The notes beneath the pieces were generated by a model, which worked only from the letters and a program-made list of their open reading frames with translations, did no database searches and was not told where the DNA came from. Positions 53,786 through 62,573 of a DNA stretch of 64,000 nt are shown here, one piece after another; position 1 is the stretch's first letter; each line of letters starts with the position of its first letter. The position numbers and the translations under genes were made by a program. Location: contig NC_008380.1 in NCBI RefSeq assembly GCF_000009265.1, positions 625,501 through 689,500 on the forward strand, written 5' to 3'. Source of the DNA: Rhizobium johnstonii 3841. GTDB taxonomy: Bacteria; Pseudomonadota; Alphaproteobacteria; Rhizobiales; Rhizobiaceae.

Positions 53786-55345
53786 ATGCAGACTGTATCA
53801 AGCACGGAGAACCGCGTGGCGCGGCTCCAAATCACCAACGTCACCAAGTCCTTCTCCGGCGTGCAGGTCCTGAAAAACGTCACCTGTTCGGCCGATGCTG
53901 GCGAGGTCGTGGCGCTGCTCGGGGCTAACGGTGCAGGCAAATCTACGCTGATGAAGATCCTGTCCGGCGTCTATTCCTGCGACGCCGGACAGATACAGAT
54001 CGATGGGGCCGCAGTCGACATCACGTCGGCACGTGCGGCCATAGCATCGGGCATTCGCTTGATGCCGCAGGAACTGTCCGTGCATCCGGACTTGTCGGTC
54101 GCGGAGAACATCGCATTGGGATCGATGCCCCAGCGCAAGATCGCCGGCATAAGTTTCGTCGACCGTGCCGCCATGCAGAGGCAAGCGACGACGCTGCTCG
54201 GTCGACTGAAGCTCGGTCATGTCTCTGCGAGCCGGAGAATGGGATCGCTATCGCTTCCGGAGCAGCGGATCGTCGAGATCGCCCGGGCATTGGCCGGCCA
54301 GGCTCGTATTCTGATCATGGATGAACCGACTGCTGCACTCGGAGAAGCAGATGCCGAAACCCTGTTCGGGGTGATCGATGCGCTTCGCGCCGACGGCGTC
54401 ACGATCATCTATATCTCCCACTACCTCGACGAGGTGTTTCGCCTCTCCGACCGGATCGTCGTATTGCGGGACGGCGAGGTACGCGGCCAGTTCCAGACGA
54501 GCGCCACCAGTCACGACGAGGTGCTGCGGGCGATGCTCGGAGGCGATCTCGGCGATCTTTTTCCGGCAAAGCCGCAATCCCTGCCGGACGAGACGATCCT
54601 GGCTGTCGAAGGACTGTCGCTGCCAGGCTGGCTCAGCGACGTGTCCTTTTCGGTGCACCGCGGCGAGGTCCTGGGTGCGTTCGGCTTGATCGGCTCCGGG
54701 ATTGAGAAGGTCGGCAGAGCCATTTATGGGGCGGAGCCCAAGGCGAGGGTCCGTTCAATCCGGATGGGGACAGCCGAAACGGCGTTGTCGAACCCGCGGT
54801 CAAGCATTCGAAGCGGTATCGGTTTCGTTGCAGCCGAGCGCAAGCGGCAAGGCCTGATCGCCAACCTCACCGTCCGTACCAACACGACCCTTCCTTACCT
54901 CACGCGCTTTACGCGCTTCGGGCTCGTCGATGACAATCGGGAGCGGGCAATGTCGCAACACTGGATCCGCACCCTGCGCGTCAAGACGACGGGTCCGGAG
55001 CAGGAGATAAGACTCCTGTCCGGCGGCAACCAGCAGAAAGTGTGCCTGGCGCGATGGCTGCTCGGCGACCCCAAGCTGCTCATTCTCGAGGAACCGACCC
55101 GCGGGGTCGACCTCGGCGCTCGACGAGAGATTTATGAGGAGATCCGCCGGCTCGCAGCGAACGGATTGGGCATACTCCTCGTCTCATCGGACGCTGAGGA
55201 AGTCGCCGGTCTTGCCGACCGAGCGATCGTCTTCGAAGAGGGCCGGGCCGTGGCCGCACTGGGAGCCAATGCATCGGCCGCCGAGCTGATGCAGGCGGCG
55301 GAGTCGCACTCCGTGTCTGCTGCGAACGAATTGGAGAAAGCATGA
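53786..55345 (+). CDS. Sugar ABC transporter ATPase with two nucleotide-binding domains (RbsA/AraG type)
   Basis: 519 residues. NBD1: Walker A GANGAGKSTLMKILSGV, signature LSLPEQRIVEIARAL, Walker B ILIMDEPTAAL. NBD2 begins near 265: a Walker A-like loop is degenerate (GAFGLIGSGIEKVGRAIYG), signature LSGGNQQKVCLARWLLG, Walker B LLILEEPTRGVDLGARREI. This is the normal asymmetry of the family. The stop overlaps the permease start by 4 bases. Confidence 0.94.
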   Translation: MQTVSSTENRVARLQITNVTKSFSGVQVLKNVTCSADAGEVVALLGANGAGKSTLMKILSGVYSCDAGQIQIDGAAVDITSARAAIASGIRLMPQELSVHPDLSVAENIALGSMPQRKIAGISFVDRAAMQRQATTLLGRLKLGHVSASRRMGSLSLPEQRIVEIARALAGQARILIMDEPTAALGEADAETLFGVIDALRADGVTIIYISHYLDEVFRLSDRIVVLRDGEVRGQFQTSATSHDEVLRAMLGGDLGDLFPAKPQSLPDETILAVEGLSLPGWLSDVSFSVHRGEVLGAFGLIGSGIEKVGRAIYGAEPKARVRSIRMGTAETALSNPRSSIRSGIGFVAAERKRQGLIANLTVRTNTTLPYLTRFTRFGLVDDNRERAMSQHWIRTLRVKTTGPEQEIRLLSGGNQQKVCLARWLLGDPKLLILEEPTRGVDLGARREIYEEIRRLAANGLGILLVSSDAEEVAGLADRAIVFEEGRAVAALGANASAAELMQAAESHSVSAANELEKA

Positions 55346-56346
55346 ACAAGTCAAACTCGATCGTTGCAAGCGAACCCAAGACGACCAGCCAACGCCAGTC
55401 GATGACGGAGATCCTTGCCAGACCGGCCGCCGGGATCGTGGTTCTGCTGGGCTTCTATGTCATCCTTCTTGCGGCTTTCGCTATGCTGTCGCCGTTCTTT
55501 CTGTCGGTGAGCAATCTTGCCAATATCGGCACGAACATGGCCTTCATCGGGCTCATGGCCGCAGCCGGAACGCCGCTGATCATTGGCGGTGGACTCGACC
55601 TGTCGGTGGCTGCCGTTGCCGGACTGGCCGGTGTCATCGTCGCATTGATGCATTCCAACGGGATCAATATCTGGGTTGGATGCCTGACAGCCTTGGTCAT
55701 CGGCGCCGGGGTCGGAATTTTGAATGGCGTGATCGTCACCAAGCTGCGCCTCAATCCCCTGATCGTGACACTCGGGACGATGAGCATCTTCTCGGGCCTG
55801 TCGATGGTCATGACGGGTGGCTTGAGCAAGCCGCTTTTCGTGCCGGCCTTCAACTGGCTTGGTTCAGGTCGCATCTTTTCCGTGCCGTTTCCCGTCATCG
55901 TCATGCTGATCGTCTTTGCCGTCCTCTGGCTCGTGCTTGCCAAGACGCCGTTCGGACGGTTTGTCTACGCAACCGGCGGCAATCCCGAGGCCAGCAGTCT
56001 TCTCGGCGTGCCTGTCGAGCGCACCCAGATGATCCTCTACGTGATCTCAGGCATTTCAGGCGCTGCCGCTGGTATCATTCTTGCAGCAATGCTCGGCGCG
56101 GCAGCCCCGAATGCAGCAAGTCAGCATCTGCTGACGATCATCGCCGCTATCATTCTTGGAGGCACGAGCCTCTTTGGCGGGCGGGGAAGCGTCTGGGGTA
56201 CGCTGATTGCGGTGCTGATCCTCGGAACTCTGAACAACGGCCTAACCCTCATGAACGTGTCCAGTTTCTGGCAGGATGTCACGCGCGGTGTCGTGTTGCT
56301 TCTGGCCGTGGGCCTCGACCAGCTTCGTGTCCGCCTGCAGGGCTGA
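55342..56346 (+). CDS. Sugar ABC transporter permease (RbsC type)
   Basis: 334 residues with about 9-10 membrane helices after a 35-residue cytoplasmic leader. Typical RbsC segments are GGGLDLSVAAVAGLAGVIVAL, GILNGVIVTKLRLNPLIVTLGTMSIFSGL, YATGGNPEASSLLGVPVERTQM and IILGGTSLFGGRGSVWGTLIAVLILGTLNNGLTLMNV. ATG 55342 overlaps the ATPase stop (ATGA). It acts as a homodimer in the inner membrane with the preceding ATPase. Confidence 0.95.
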   Translation: MNKSNSIVASEPKTTSQRQSMTEILARPAAGIVVLLGFYVILLAAFAMLSPFFLSVSNLANIGTNMAFIGLMAAAGTPLIIGGGLDLSVAAVAGLAGVIVALMHSNGINIWVGCLTALVIGAGVGILNGVIVTKLRLNPLIVTLGTMSIFSGLSMVMTGGLSKPLFVPAFNWLGSGRIFSVPFPVIVMLIVFAVLWLVLAKTPFGRFVYATGGNPEASSLLGVPVERTQMILYVISGISGAAAGIILAAMLGAAAPNAASQHLLTIIAAIILGGTSLFGGRGSVWGTLIAVLILGTLNNGLTLMNVSSFWQDVTRGVVLLLAVGLDQLRVRLQG

Positions 56347-56374
56347 CCCCGCCATAATTCCAGGAGAAAATGGA

Positions 56375-57802
56375 ATGTCTGATCGCCCCTTGAAGGCCGG
56401 CCTGTTCGGTATCGGTCTGGAGGCCTATTGGCCGCAGTTTGACGGTCTCGAAGCAAGGCTGCGCGGATATGTACATGTCGTCGCGTCCAAGCTGGAACGG
56501 CCCGGGGTCGAAGTCGTCAATCTTGGCCTCGTCGATACTCCGGAGAAGGCCGTCGATGCCGGCCATCTGTTTCGCCAGGCCGATGTCGATATCATTTTCC
56601 TTTACATCACCACCTACGCTCTATCGTCGACCGTCTTGCCGGTTGTTCGGCGTGCAAAGGTGCCGGTCATTATTTTGAATCTGCAGCCGGCTGGTGCGAT
56701 CGACTACGCGTCCTTCAACGCACTCGGCAACAGGACTGCCATGACCGGCGAGTGGCTGGCGCACTGCGCTGCATGCCCGGTGCCCGAGATTGCCAATGTG
56801 TTCACTCGAGCGGGCATTCGGTTCCACCAAGTAACAGGCGTTCTCAACGATGACCCGTTTGTCGACAACGAGATCGAGGAGTGGATCGAGGCCGCACGGG
56901 TAGCCCACGTCATGTCGCATAATCGCCTTGGCGTCATGGGGCGCTATTACAACGGCATGCTCGATATCTATTCCGATCTCACAGCCCAAAGCACGGCATT
57001 CGGGACACACATCGAAGTGGTGGAGATTGACGAACTAGCACGCCTGAGACGCGATGTTGGCGAGGCGGAAGTGGCGGCCTGCTTGGACAGAATCCGAACG
57101 GAATTCGACGTGCAGCCGGATTGCGATCCGGACGAACTGGCGCGGGCGGCAAGAACTGCTGTCGCGCTGCGCAAACTCGTTGACGCGAAGCGTCTCGGCT
57201 CGCTCGCCTATTATTATGAATCGGTGTCCGGGCATGAATACGAGGACGTCATCACGTCGGTAATCGTTGGGTGTTCGATGCTCACCGCCGAAGGCATACC
57301 GGTTGCTGGCGAATATGAGATCAAGAACGCGCAGGCCATGAAGATCATGGACAGTTTCGGCACCGGAGGTTCCTTCACCGAATATTATGCAATGGATTTC
57401 GATGCAGATGTGGTCCTGATGGGCCATGATGGTCCAGGCCATACCAAAATTGCAGAGGGTCGAACCAAGATCCGTCCTCTGGAGGTCTATCACGGCAAGG
57501 TCGGCTCCGGCGTTAGTGTCGAAATGTCGGTTAGGAATGGCCCGGTAACACTGCTCTCGGTGGTGGAGTGCGCCGGAAAAGTGAAGCTGTTGTGCGCCGA
57601 AGGACAATCGGTGCCCGGACCGATCCTGGAGATTGGAAACACCAACAGCCGCTATCAATTTCCAATCGGGGCGCGCGCGTTCGTCGAAAATTGGAACGCC
57701 GAAGGACCGGCGCATCATTGCGCAGTCGGCGTCGGACACATTGGGAGCAGCATCGAAAAATTAGGAAAGCTGTTGGATGTCGAGTTCGTGAGAATTTGCT
57801 AA
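56375..57802 (+). CDS. Arabinose-isomerase-like protein (L-fucose/L-arabinose isomerase family)
   Basis: 475 residues from ATG 56375 behind AGGAGAAAATGGA. GVMGRYYNGMLDIYSDLTAQS, CSMLTAEGIPVAGEYEIKNA and SFTEYYAMDFDADVVLMGHDGPGH correspond to L-arabinose isomerase; the two Glu, the His of MGHDGPGH and a C-terminal HHCAVGVGHI match the four metal and catalytic positions of AraA by my alignment from memory. It should interconvert an aldose and a ketose. The rest of the sequence is diverged from classical AraA, so the sugar may differ. It is the last gene of the AraC-controlled operon; no kinase or epimerase follows. Confidence 0.82.
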   Translation: MSDRPLKAGLFGIGLEAYWPQFDGLEARLRGYVHVVASKLERPGVEVVNLGLVDTPEKAVDAGHLFRQADVDIIFLYITTYALSSTVLPVVRRAKVPVIILNLQPAGAIDYASFNALGNRTAMTGEWLAHCAACPVPEIANVFTRAGIRFHQVTGVLNDDPFVDNEIEEWIEAARVAHVMSHNRLGVMGRYYNGMLDIYSDLTAQSTAFGTHIEVVEIDELARLRRDVGEAEVAACLDRIRTEFDVQPDCDPDELARAARTAVALRKLVDAKRLGSLAYYYESVSGHEYEDVITSVIVGCSMLTAEGIPVAGEYEIKNAQAMKIMDSFGTGGSFTEYYAMDFDADVVLMGHDGPGHTKIAEGRTKIRPLEVYHGKVGSGVSVEMSVRNGPVTLLSVVECAGKVKLLCAEGQSVPGPILEIGNTNSRYQFPIGARAFVENWNAEGPAHHCAVGVGHIGSSIEKLGKLLDVEFVRIC

Positions 57803-58419
57803 TTGTCAAAAATATTTCTCGCTGCGGGAACTGCTTGACGAATAAAAAGACCCGTCAAAACGATCGCAGCTCCTCTGCCTATCTTGCCGGCGTTGCTCAT
57901 CAAATCCCAGACGACTGCCCGTTCTTGCCGCCTCACCGGCGGCGCGGTGATCGATTTCTCGCGAGGGCAAAGGGTATTGCGTCAGCGCAAAGCCTTGGAG
58001 CCTCAAGGGGTGCGCCTGAGCCCGCGCATTGAAGGTCTCCCCCGGGGCATGAACATTTATCGCGCCGGTCGCGGTAAATGTGGCCGCTTTCATGTTCTCG
58101 GTTCGATTCCTGTCAAGGCGATAGTTCTAAAATGACGTTCAAGGGCTCTCGCTCAGCTGACTCTTGCTGCACCACTTTGATTTTCCTTGCATCAGTAGCG
58201 AATTTTTGGCCTTGGAAAAAGGCGCCTGTTTGGCGGCCGTAGTGGCATGCTGGTGGCAGCGCCAAACCTCGTAGTGAGGCCATAAAAACAGTTCGGGCCG
58301 CGCGATGGCGGGCCGTGTATCGACGGGGCGTTCGTTTCAACGGGTTTCATATCGTGATGCCCTGATGGGAACCGCGACTCCGCCTGTCCGTTATCTTTTA
58401 AGCAACGGAGGACATGGAC
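57803..58419. other. Gene-poor junction after the isomerase gene
   Basis: 617 bases with no accepted gene. It contains a 15-base stretch at 58100-58114 (GGTTCGATTCCTGTC) that matches the T-arm of tRNA-Phe except for one base, and the right copy of the 47-bp direct repeat (58317-58363). Composition is mixed; open frames lack RBS. It looks like recombined boundary DNA. Confidence 0.5.
58317..58363. repeat. 47-bp direct repeat, right copy
   Basis: GTATCG...GGGCGTTCGTTTCAA...TCATATCGTGATG...CCTG, the same order and orientation as the copy at 50863-50909. Confidence 0.75.
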
Positions 58420-58683
58420 ATGCGCAAGAAAAAAGCCATCGTCGAGGCGGCGCTCGAGTCCGAATACGAGCGCCAGGCACTGGGGATCATGAATACGGAG
58501 CAAGCGCTGAAGCTTGAGGATTCCGACGGTCTTGTCTTCAGTCATCCAGATAAAGAAGCTGGAGTGACGGATCACTTTGTCGATCAAGATGAGCTGCGCC
58601 GGTTGGTGCGGCGGTCAACCTCGCCGCTTCCCGTATTGCAATCGCAGCATCGTACTACTCGGCAGGGTCGTACTGCACGTTAG
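58420..58683 (+). CDS. Small hypothetical protein
   Basis: 87 residues from ATG 58420 (GGAGG 8 bases upstream; an ATG at 58414 is too close to it). Acidic, helical start (KKKAIVEAALESEYERQALGIMNTEQAL) and a basic C-terminus. No membrane segment, no known motif. It converges with the SDR gene. Confidence 0.6.
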   Translation: MRKKKAIVEAALESEYERQALGIMNTEQALKLEDSDGLVFSHPDKEAGVTDHFVDQDELRRLVRRSTSPLPVLQSQHRTTRQGRTAR

Positions 58684-58692
58684 TCCTGACCT

Positions 58693-59418
58693 TCAGGCAA
58701 TCATATAACCGCCGTCCACCGGCATCGATATGCCGTTCACCATGGCAGCCTGGTCGGAGAGCAGGAAAAGAACAACCTCGGCGATGTCTGCCGGCTCGGC
58801 GAAGCGACCGACCGGAATTCGCTTCATCATCCCCGCGGCCTTTTCGGGATCGCTCCATGCCTTCACCGCCATTGGTGTCAACGTTACCGTTGGGTGGACG
58901 CCGTTCGCGCGGATGCCGTGAGGCGCGAGCTCCTTTGCCATGACCCGCGTCAAGCCATCCAATCCACCCTTCGATGCACAATAGGCCGCGTGATCGGGGA
59001 TGCCGACGAAGGATGCGACCGACGAGACATTGACGATGGCGCCTGGACGGCCCTCCTTGATCAGCGAGCGGGCATATTCCTGGGCGACGATCATCGGAGC
59101 ACGCGTGTTGACCGCGACGAGACGATCGAATGCTTCGACGGTTGTCTCCAGGAACGGCTGAAGCTCGGTCGTGCCGGCGCAGTTGATAAGGAAATCTGCG
59201 GGAAGGGCAGCGATTGCCGCCTTTCTGGTCGCATCGGCATCCGCGAGATCGACCTGGATGGCCCGGCAGCCGAATTCCCCTCGCAGCGCTTCGACGTCGG
59301 CAGCACTGCGGGTAAGCGCGACGACCTGCGCACCCCGTTCGACGAGCATCCTTACAATTTCGCGTCCGATGCCTTTGCCGGCGCCGGTCACGATCACCGT
59401 CTTTCCTTTGAACTCCAT
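58693..59418 (-). CDS. SDR dehydrogenase resembling dicarbonyl/L-xylulose reductase (DCXR)
   Basis: 241 residues. Nucleotide motif VTGAGKGIGREIVR, NCAGTT for NNAG, catalytic Ser in NVSSVASF and YxxxK as AAYCASKGGLDGLTRVMA. The C-terminal stretch WSDPEKAAGMMKRIPVGRFAE and the NGISMPVDGGYMIA end match the pattern of animal L-xylulose reductase. It probably oxidises a polyol or reduces a ketose with NAD(P). It is the last gene of the polyol transport operon, 11 bases after the ATPase stop, so it likely acts on the imported compound. Confidence 0.9.
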   Translation of the reverse strand: MEFKGKTVIVTGAGKGIGREIVRMLVERGAQVVALTRSAADVEALRGEFGCRAIQVDLADADATRKAAIAALPADFLINCAGTTELQPFLETTVEAFDRLVAVNTRAPMIVAQEYARSLIKEGRPGAIVNVSSVASFVGIPDHAAYCASKGGLDGLTRVMAKELAPHGIRANGVHPTVTLTPMAVKAWSDPEKAAGMMKRIPVGRFAEPADIAEVVLFLLSDQAAMVNGISMPVDGGYMIA

Positions 59419-59429
59419 GGGTCGTTCTC

Positions 59430-60491
59430 CTAAAGTCTCTGGCCTGTTTCCCGATCGAAGATATGTGCACGTCGGGGATCGATGTGGAAGTACATCGTCC
59501 GTCCGGGGTCGACCTCGATACGCTCACGGATCAGGGCGTCGATCGGCACGCCTCCCGTGCGACCGAAGATCAATGTCTCGGAACCCGTCGGCTCGAACAC
59601 CGATACCTCGACCGGAACGCCTTCTTCGCCGATCGTGATGTGCTCCGGTCGGATGCCGTAGGTAACGGCTCTCCCTTCATCTGCATTCGTATCCGCCATG
59701 GGAAGGGTGATGCCCTGGTCGGTGACGACGATCTTCCTGCCGTCGCGGGTGGCTATGCGGCCCTCAAGGAAGTTCATCGATGGGCTGCCGATGAAGCCGG
59801 CGACGAAGAGGTTGACGGGGAAGTCGTAGAGATCGAGAGGCTTGCCGATCTGCTCGACCCTACCATCGCGCATCACCACGATCTTGTTAGCCATCGTCAT
59901 CGCCTCGATCTGATCGTGCGTGACGTAGACGGTGGTGGTCTTCAGCCGCTGGTGAAGCTCCTTGATCTCGACGCGCATGGTGACGCGGAGTTTAGCGTCG
60001 AGGTTCGACAATGGCTCGTCGAACAGGAAGACCTTCGGATCTCGGACGATGGCACGGCCCATCGCCACGCGTTGACGCTGTCCGCCCGACAGTTGCTTCG
60101 GATAGCGGTCGAGATAACGCGTCAGATCGAGGATCTCTGCCGCCCTGCCGACCTTCTCGTTGATCTCCGCCTTCGGACGTTTGGCCATCTTCAGCGGAAA
60201 GCCCATATTCTCGGCGACCGTCTTGTGGGGATAGAGCGCGTAGCTCTGGAAGACCATCGCGATGTCACGCTCCTTTGGAGGAGCGTCGGTGACGACACGG
60301 CCGCCGATCCGGATGTCTCCGCTGCTGACCGTCTCCAGCCCGGCGATCATCCGGAGCAGGGTGGACTTGCCGCATCCGGAGGGACCGACCAGAACGACGA
60401 ATTCGCCGTCCTCGATGTCGACGCTGACGCCATGCATGACCTGAAGAGAGCCATATTTCTTGGTGACGTCGCTAACCTGTACGTTTGCCAA
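59430..60491 (-). CDS. ABC transporter ATPase (MalK/UgpC type)
   Basis: 353 residues. Walker [18 protein letters not shown]-loop [18 protein letters not shown], signature [15 protein letters not shown], Walker [18 protein letters not shown]-loop [13 protein letters not shown], then a C-terminal OB-fold regulatory domain ([14 protein letters not shown]). It powers the two permeases upstream in the operon. Only one ATPase is encoded here, unlike the two of glycerol transporter operons glpST. Confidence 0.95.
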   Translation of the reverse strand: MANVQVSDVTKKYGSLQVMHGVSVDIEDGEFVVLVGPSGCGKSTLLRMIAGLETVSSGDIRIGGRVVTDAPPKERDIAMVFQSYALYPHKTVAENMGFPLKMAKRPKAEINEKVGRAAEILDLTRYLDRYPKQLSGGQRQRVAMGRAIVRDPKVFLFDEPLSNLDAKLRVTMRVEIKELHQRLKTTTVYVTHDQIEAMTMANKIVVMRDGRVEQIGKPLDLYDFPVNLFVAGFIGSPSMNFLEGRIATRDGRKIVVTDQGITLPMADTNADEGRAVTYGIRPEHITIGEEGVPVEVSVFEPTGSETLIFGRTGGVPIDALIRERIEVDPGRTMYFHIDPRRAHIFDRETGQRL

Positions 60492-60548
60492 TGTCGTTCC
60501 CCCTAAAGCGCAGCTTGTGACTTGATGTCGTTGACGGAATTCATCATC

Positions 60549-60755
60549 TCATCCCTTCCAGACGACATAGGCGCCAAGGACCGCCGAGATTGCCGCCGCA
60601 AACCATACCGAAGGCCCGAACGGCTCGATGAACCGCATCCAGAACAGCGAGAGCGCGACCCAGATCACGATCGAGATGAAGAGCCGGTCGAACCAGTTCG
60701 TTTCGATCGGCAGAAACCCCGGCTTGCGTTCGTTATTTCCTGATTGAGACGTCAT
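60549..60755 (-). CDS. Small membrane protein, DUF2160-like
   Basis: 68 residues with two hydrophobic segments: WFDRLFISIVIWVALSLFWMRFI and VWFAAAISAVLGAYVVW. The DRLFIS start of the first helix and the AISxVxxxxV end match the DUF2160 family (GlpU-type), found in glycerol/polyol ABC operons. It starts 4 bases after the permease stop (RBS GAAAGGATGAAACG). Its role in the transporter is unknown. Confidence 0.8.
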   Translation of the reverse strand: MTSQSGNNERKPGFLPIETNWFDRLFISIVIWVALSLFWMRFIEPFGPSVWFAAAISAVLGAYVVWKG

Positions 60756-60759
60756 CGTT

Positions 60760-61596
60760 TCATCCTTTCACGGCGCCGAAGGTCAGGCCGGCGACGATGT
60801 GACGCTGCACCACCGAAAAGACGATGAGCGCCGGAACCAAGGTCAGCATGGAGATCGCGGCCATGATGCCCCAGGCCGTCCCCGTCGTCGTCACATATTC
60901 CGACAGGCCGGTGGTGAGTGTCCGCGCATGGAAGTTGGTAAGCGTCGCCGCCAGCAGATATTCGTTCCAGGCAAACACCCAGGTCAGGATCAGCGTCACC
61001 GCAAGTCCGGGCCGTGCCAAAGGAAAGATGATATCATAGAGGACGGTCCATGGGCTCGCGCCGTCCATATAGGCCGCCTCGTCCAATTCCTTCGGAATGC
61101 CTTCCACGGTCGGGCGCAGCGTCCAGATGGCGAAGGGAAGGTTGAAGGAGCAGTAGACCAGGATCATGCCCAGCTTGGAATCGGCGAGCGAGAAGTCGCC
61201 GATCTTGTAGACCTGCGTCAGCAGCAGGAAAAGCGGCAGCAGGAAGACCGCCGGCGGCGCCATGCGGTTGGTGATCGTCCAGAAGAAGATGCTTTCCTTG
61301 CCTGCGAGGTCGAAGCGCGTCAGGGCGTAGCAGGCAAGGAAGCCGAGCGTGGTGACGAGCAGCGCGTTGCCCGACGAAATGATCATCGAGTTGAGCATGT
61401 ATCCGCGCAAGGTCGGATTGGTCAGCACGTCCTGGTAGTTCTTCCAGAAGAAGCTCCGGAGAATGACATCGGGCGTCGAGAACAGGTCGAAGGGCTGTTT
61501 CACCGATATGACGAAGAGCCAGTAGATCGGGAAAAGGGTCGCGAGGCTTATCAGGGTCCAGAGGACGACCGGAAGCCAGGGAAAACGGGTCTTCAT
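60760..61596 (-). CDS. ABC transporter permease, carbohydrate/polyol, subunit 2
   Basis: 278 residues, about six membrane helices. Binding-protein-dependent permease motif is EAAYMDGASPWTVLYDIIFPLARPG (EAA loop that contacts the ATPase). N-terminus PVVLWTLISLATLFPIYWLFVISVKQPFDLF is typical of the CUT1 MalG branch. The gene starts 4 bases after its partner. Confidence 0.94.
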   Translation of the reverse strand: MKTRFPWLPVVLWTLISLATLFPIYWLFVISVKQPFDLFSTPDVILRSFFWKNYQDVLTNPTLRGYMLNSMIISSGNALLVTTLGFLACYALTRFDLAGKESIFFWTITNRMAPPAVFLLPLFLLLTQVYKIGDFSLADSKLGMILVYCSFNLPFAIWTLRPTVEGIPKELDEAAYMDGASPWTVLYDIIFPLARPGLAVTLILTWVFAWNEYLLAATLTNFHARTLTTGLSEYVTTTGTAWGIMAAISMLTLVPALIVFSVVQRHIVAGLTFGAVKG

Positions 61597-61600
61597 CGCT

Positions 61601-62476
61601 TCAACCTCTCTTCACGCGGGGTGCAATCAAACCGACATAGAGCAGCCAGCAGACGACGATGGTGAGATAGAGGACGATGACGGAGATCGCCGAACCGTAG
61701 CCGTAATTCGTCTTGGGAAAGACTTCCCTGAAGATATGGACGCCGATGTAGCGCGTCGAAGAACCCGGACCGCCGCCGGTCAGCATCAGGACTTCGTCGA
61801 CGGTGCGCAGCGCGTCCATCAGCCTGATGAACACTGTGGCGAGCAGGGCCGGGCGGATCAGGGGGAGCGTGATGTGCCAGAAGATCTGGCTTTTGCCGGC
61901 GCCGTCGATCTGCGCCTGCTCGAACGGGTCTGATGGAAGCGAGACGAGTGCGGCGATCAGCGAGAGGGTGACGAGCGGCGTCCAGTGCCAGATGTCCATG
62001 ATGACAGTGACGGTGAAGGCCGCGACAGCGCTCTGGCCGATATTCAGATCGTAGCCGAACCAGCTCCTCAGAAGATAGGGAATGATGCCGATGGACGGGG
62101 TGGTCATCAGCTTCCAGACCGAGCCGACGATGATCGGCGCCATGATCAGGGGCAGAGTATGGATCGTGCGAAACACCGCTTTTCCGGGAAAGTCCTTGAG
62201 CAGCGCCTGGGCGAGGATGTAGCCGAGGACCAGCTCCGACACGACCGCGAAGAAGACGAATGTCAGGGTTATGCCGAGCGATGCCAGGAACTGCGGGTCG
62301 AAGACGAGCCGCCGATAGTTCTCAGCCCAGTTGAAGATCATGCCCGGATTGGCCGCGAACGGGTTCCATGAATGGAAAGAGACCCAGAGGACGTAGATGA
62401 ACGGAAAGATCCCGAACAGTCCGAGGATCACTATGGTCGGTGACAGCAACAGCCACCCGAGCTTCTGCGAATGCAT
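61601..62476 (-). CDS. ABC transporter permease, carbohydrate/polyol, subunit 1
   Basis: 291 residues, about six membrane helices, MalF/UgpA branch. The EAA loop reads EQAQIDGAGKSQIFWHITLPLIRP. LLLSPTIVILGLFGIFPFIYVLWVSFHSW is the N-terminal helix. It forms a heterodimer with the following permease. The 97 bases upstream separate it from the binding-protein gene. Confidence 0.94.
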   Translation of the reverse strand: MHSQKLGWLLLSPTIVILGLFGIFPFIYVLWVSFHSWNPFAANPGMIFNWAENYRRLVFDPQFLASLGITLTFVFFAVVSELVLGYILAQALLKDFPGKAVFRTIHTLPLIMAPIIVGSVWKLMTTPSIGIIPYLLRSWFGYDLNIGQSAVAAFTVTVIMDIWHWTPLVTLSLIAALVSLPSDPFEQAQIDGAGKSQIFWHITLPLIRPALLATVFIRLMDALRTVDEVLMLTGGGPGSSTRYIGVHIFREVFPKTNYGYGSAISVIVLYLTIVVCWLLYVGLIAPRVKRG

Positions 62477-62573
62477 CGCCTATCCCCCATTGAACACTAT
62501 GTGGATGTCCGGCCCATCTGGGAACGGAAGATGACGGGTCGTCGCAACGACCCGTCAAGTTGGGGAGGATTTT

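Noticed and set aside
57806..58093. Minus-strand frame starting MKAATFTATGAINV, at first sight like an alcohol dehydrogenase start
   Set aside because: Only the first few residues resemble that family, the rest is low-complexity, and there is no RBS.
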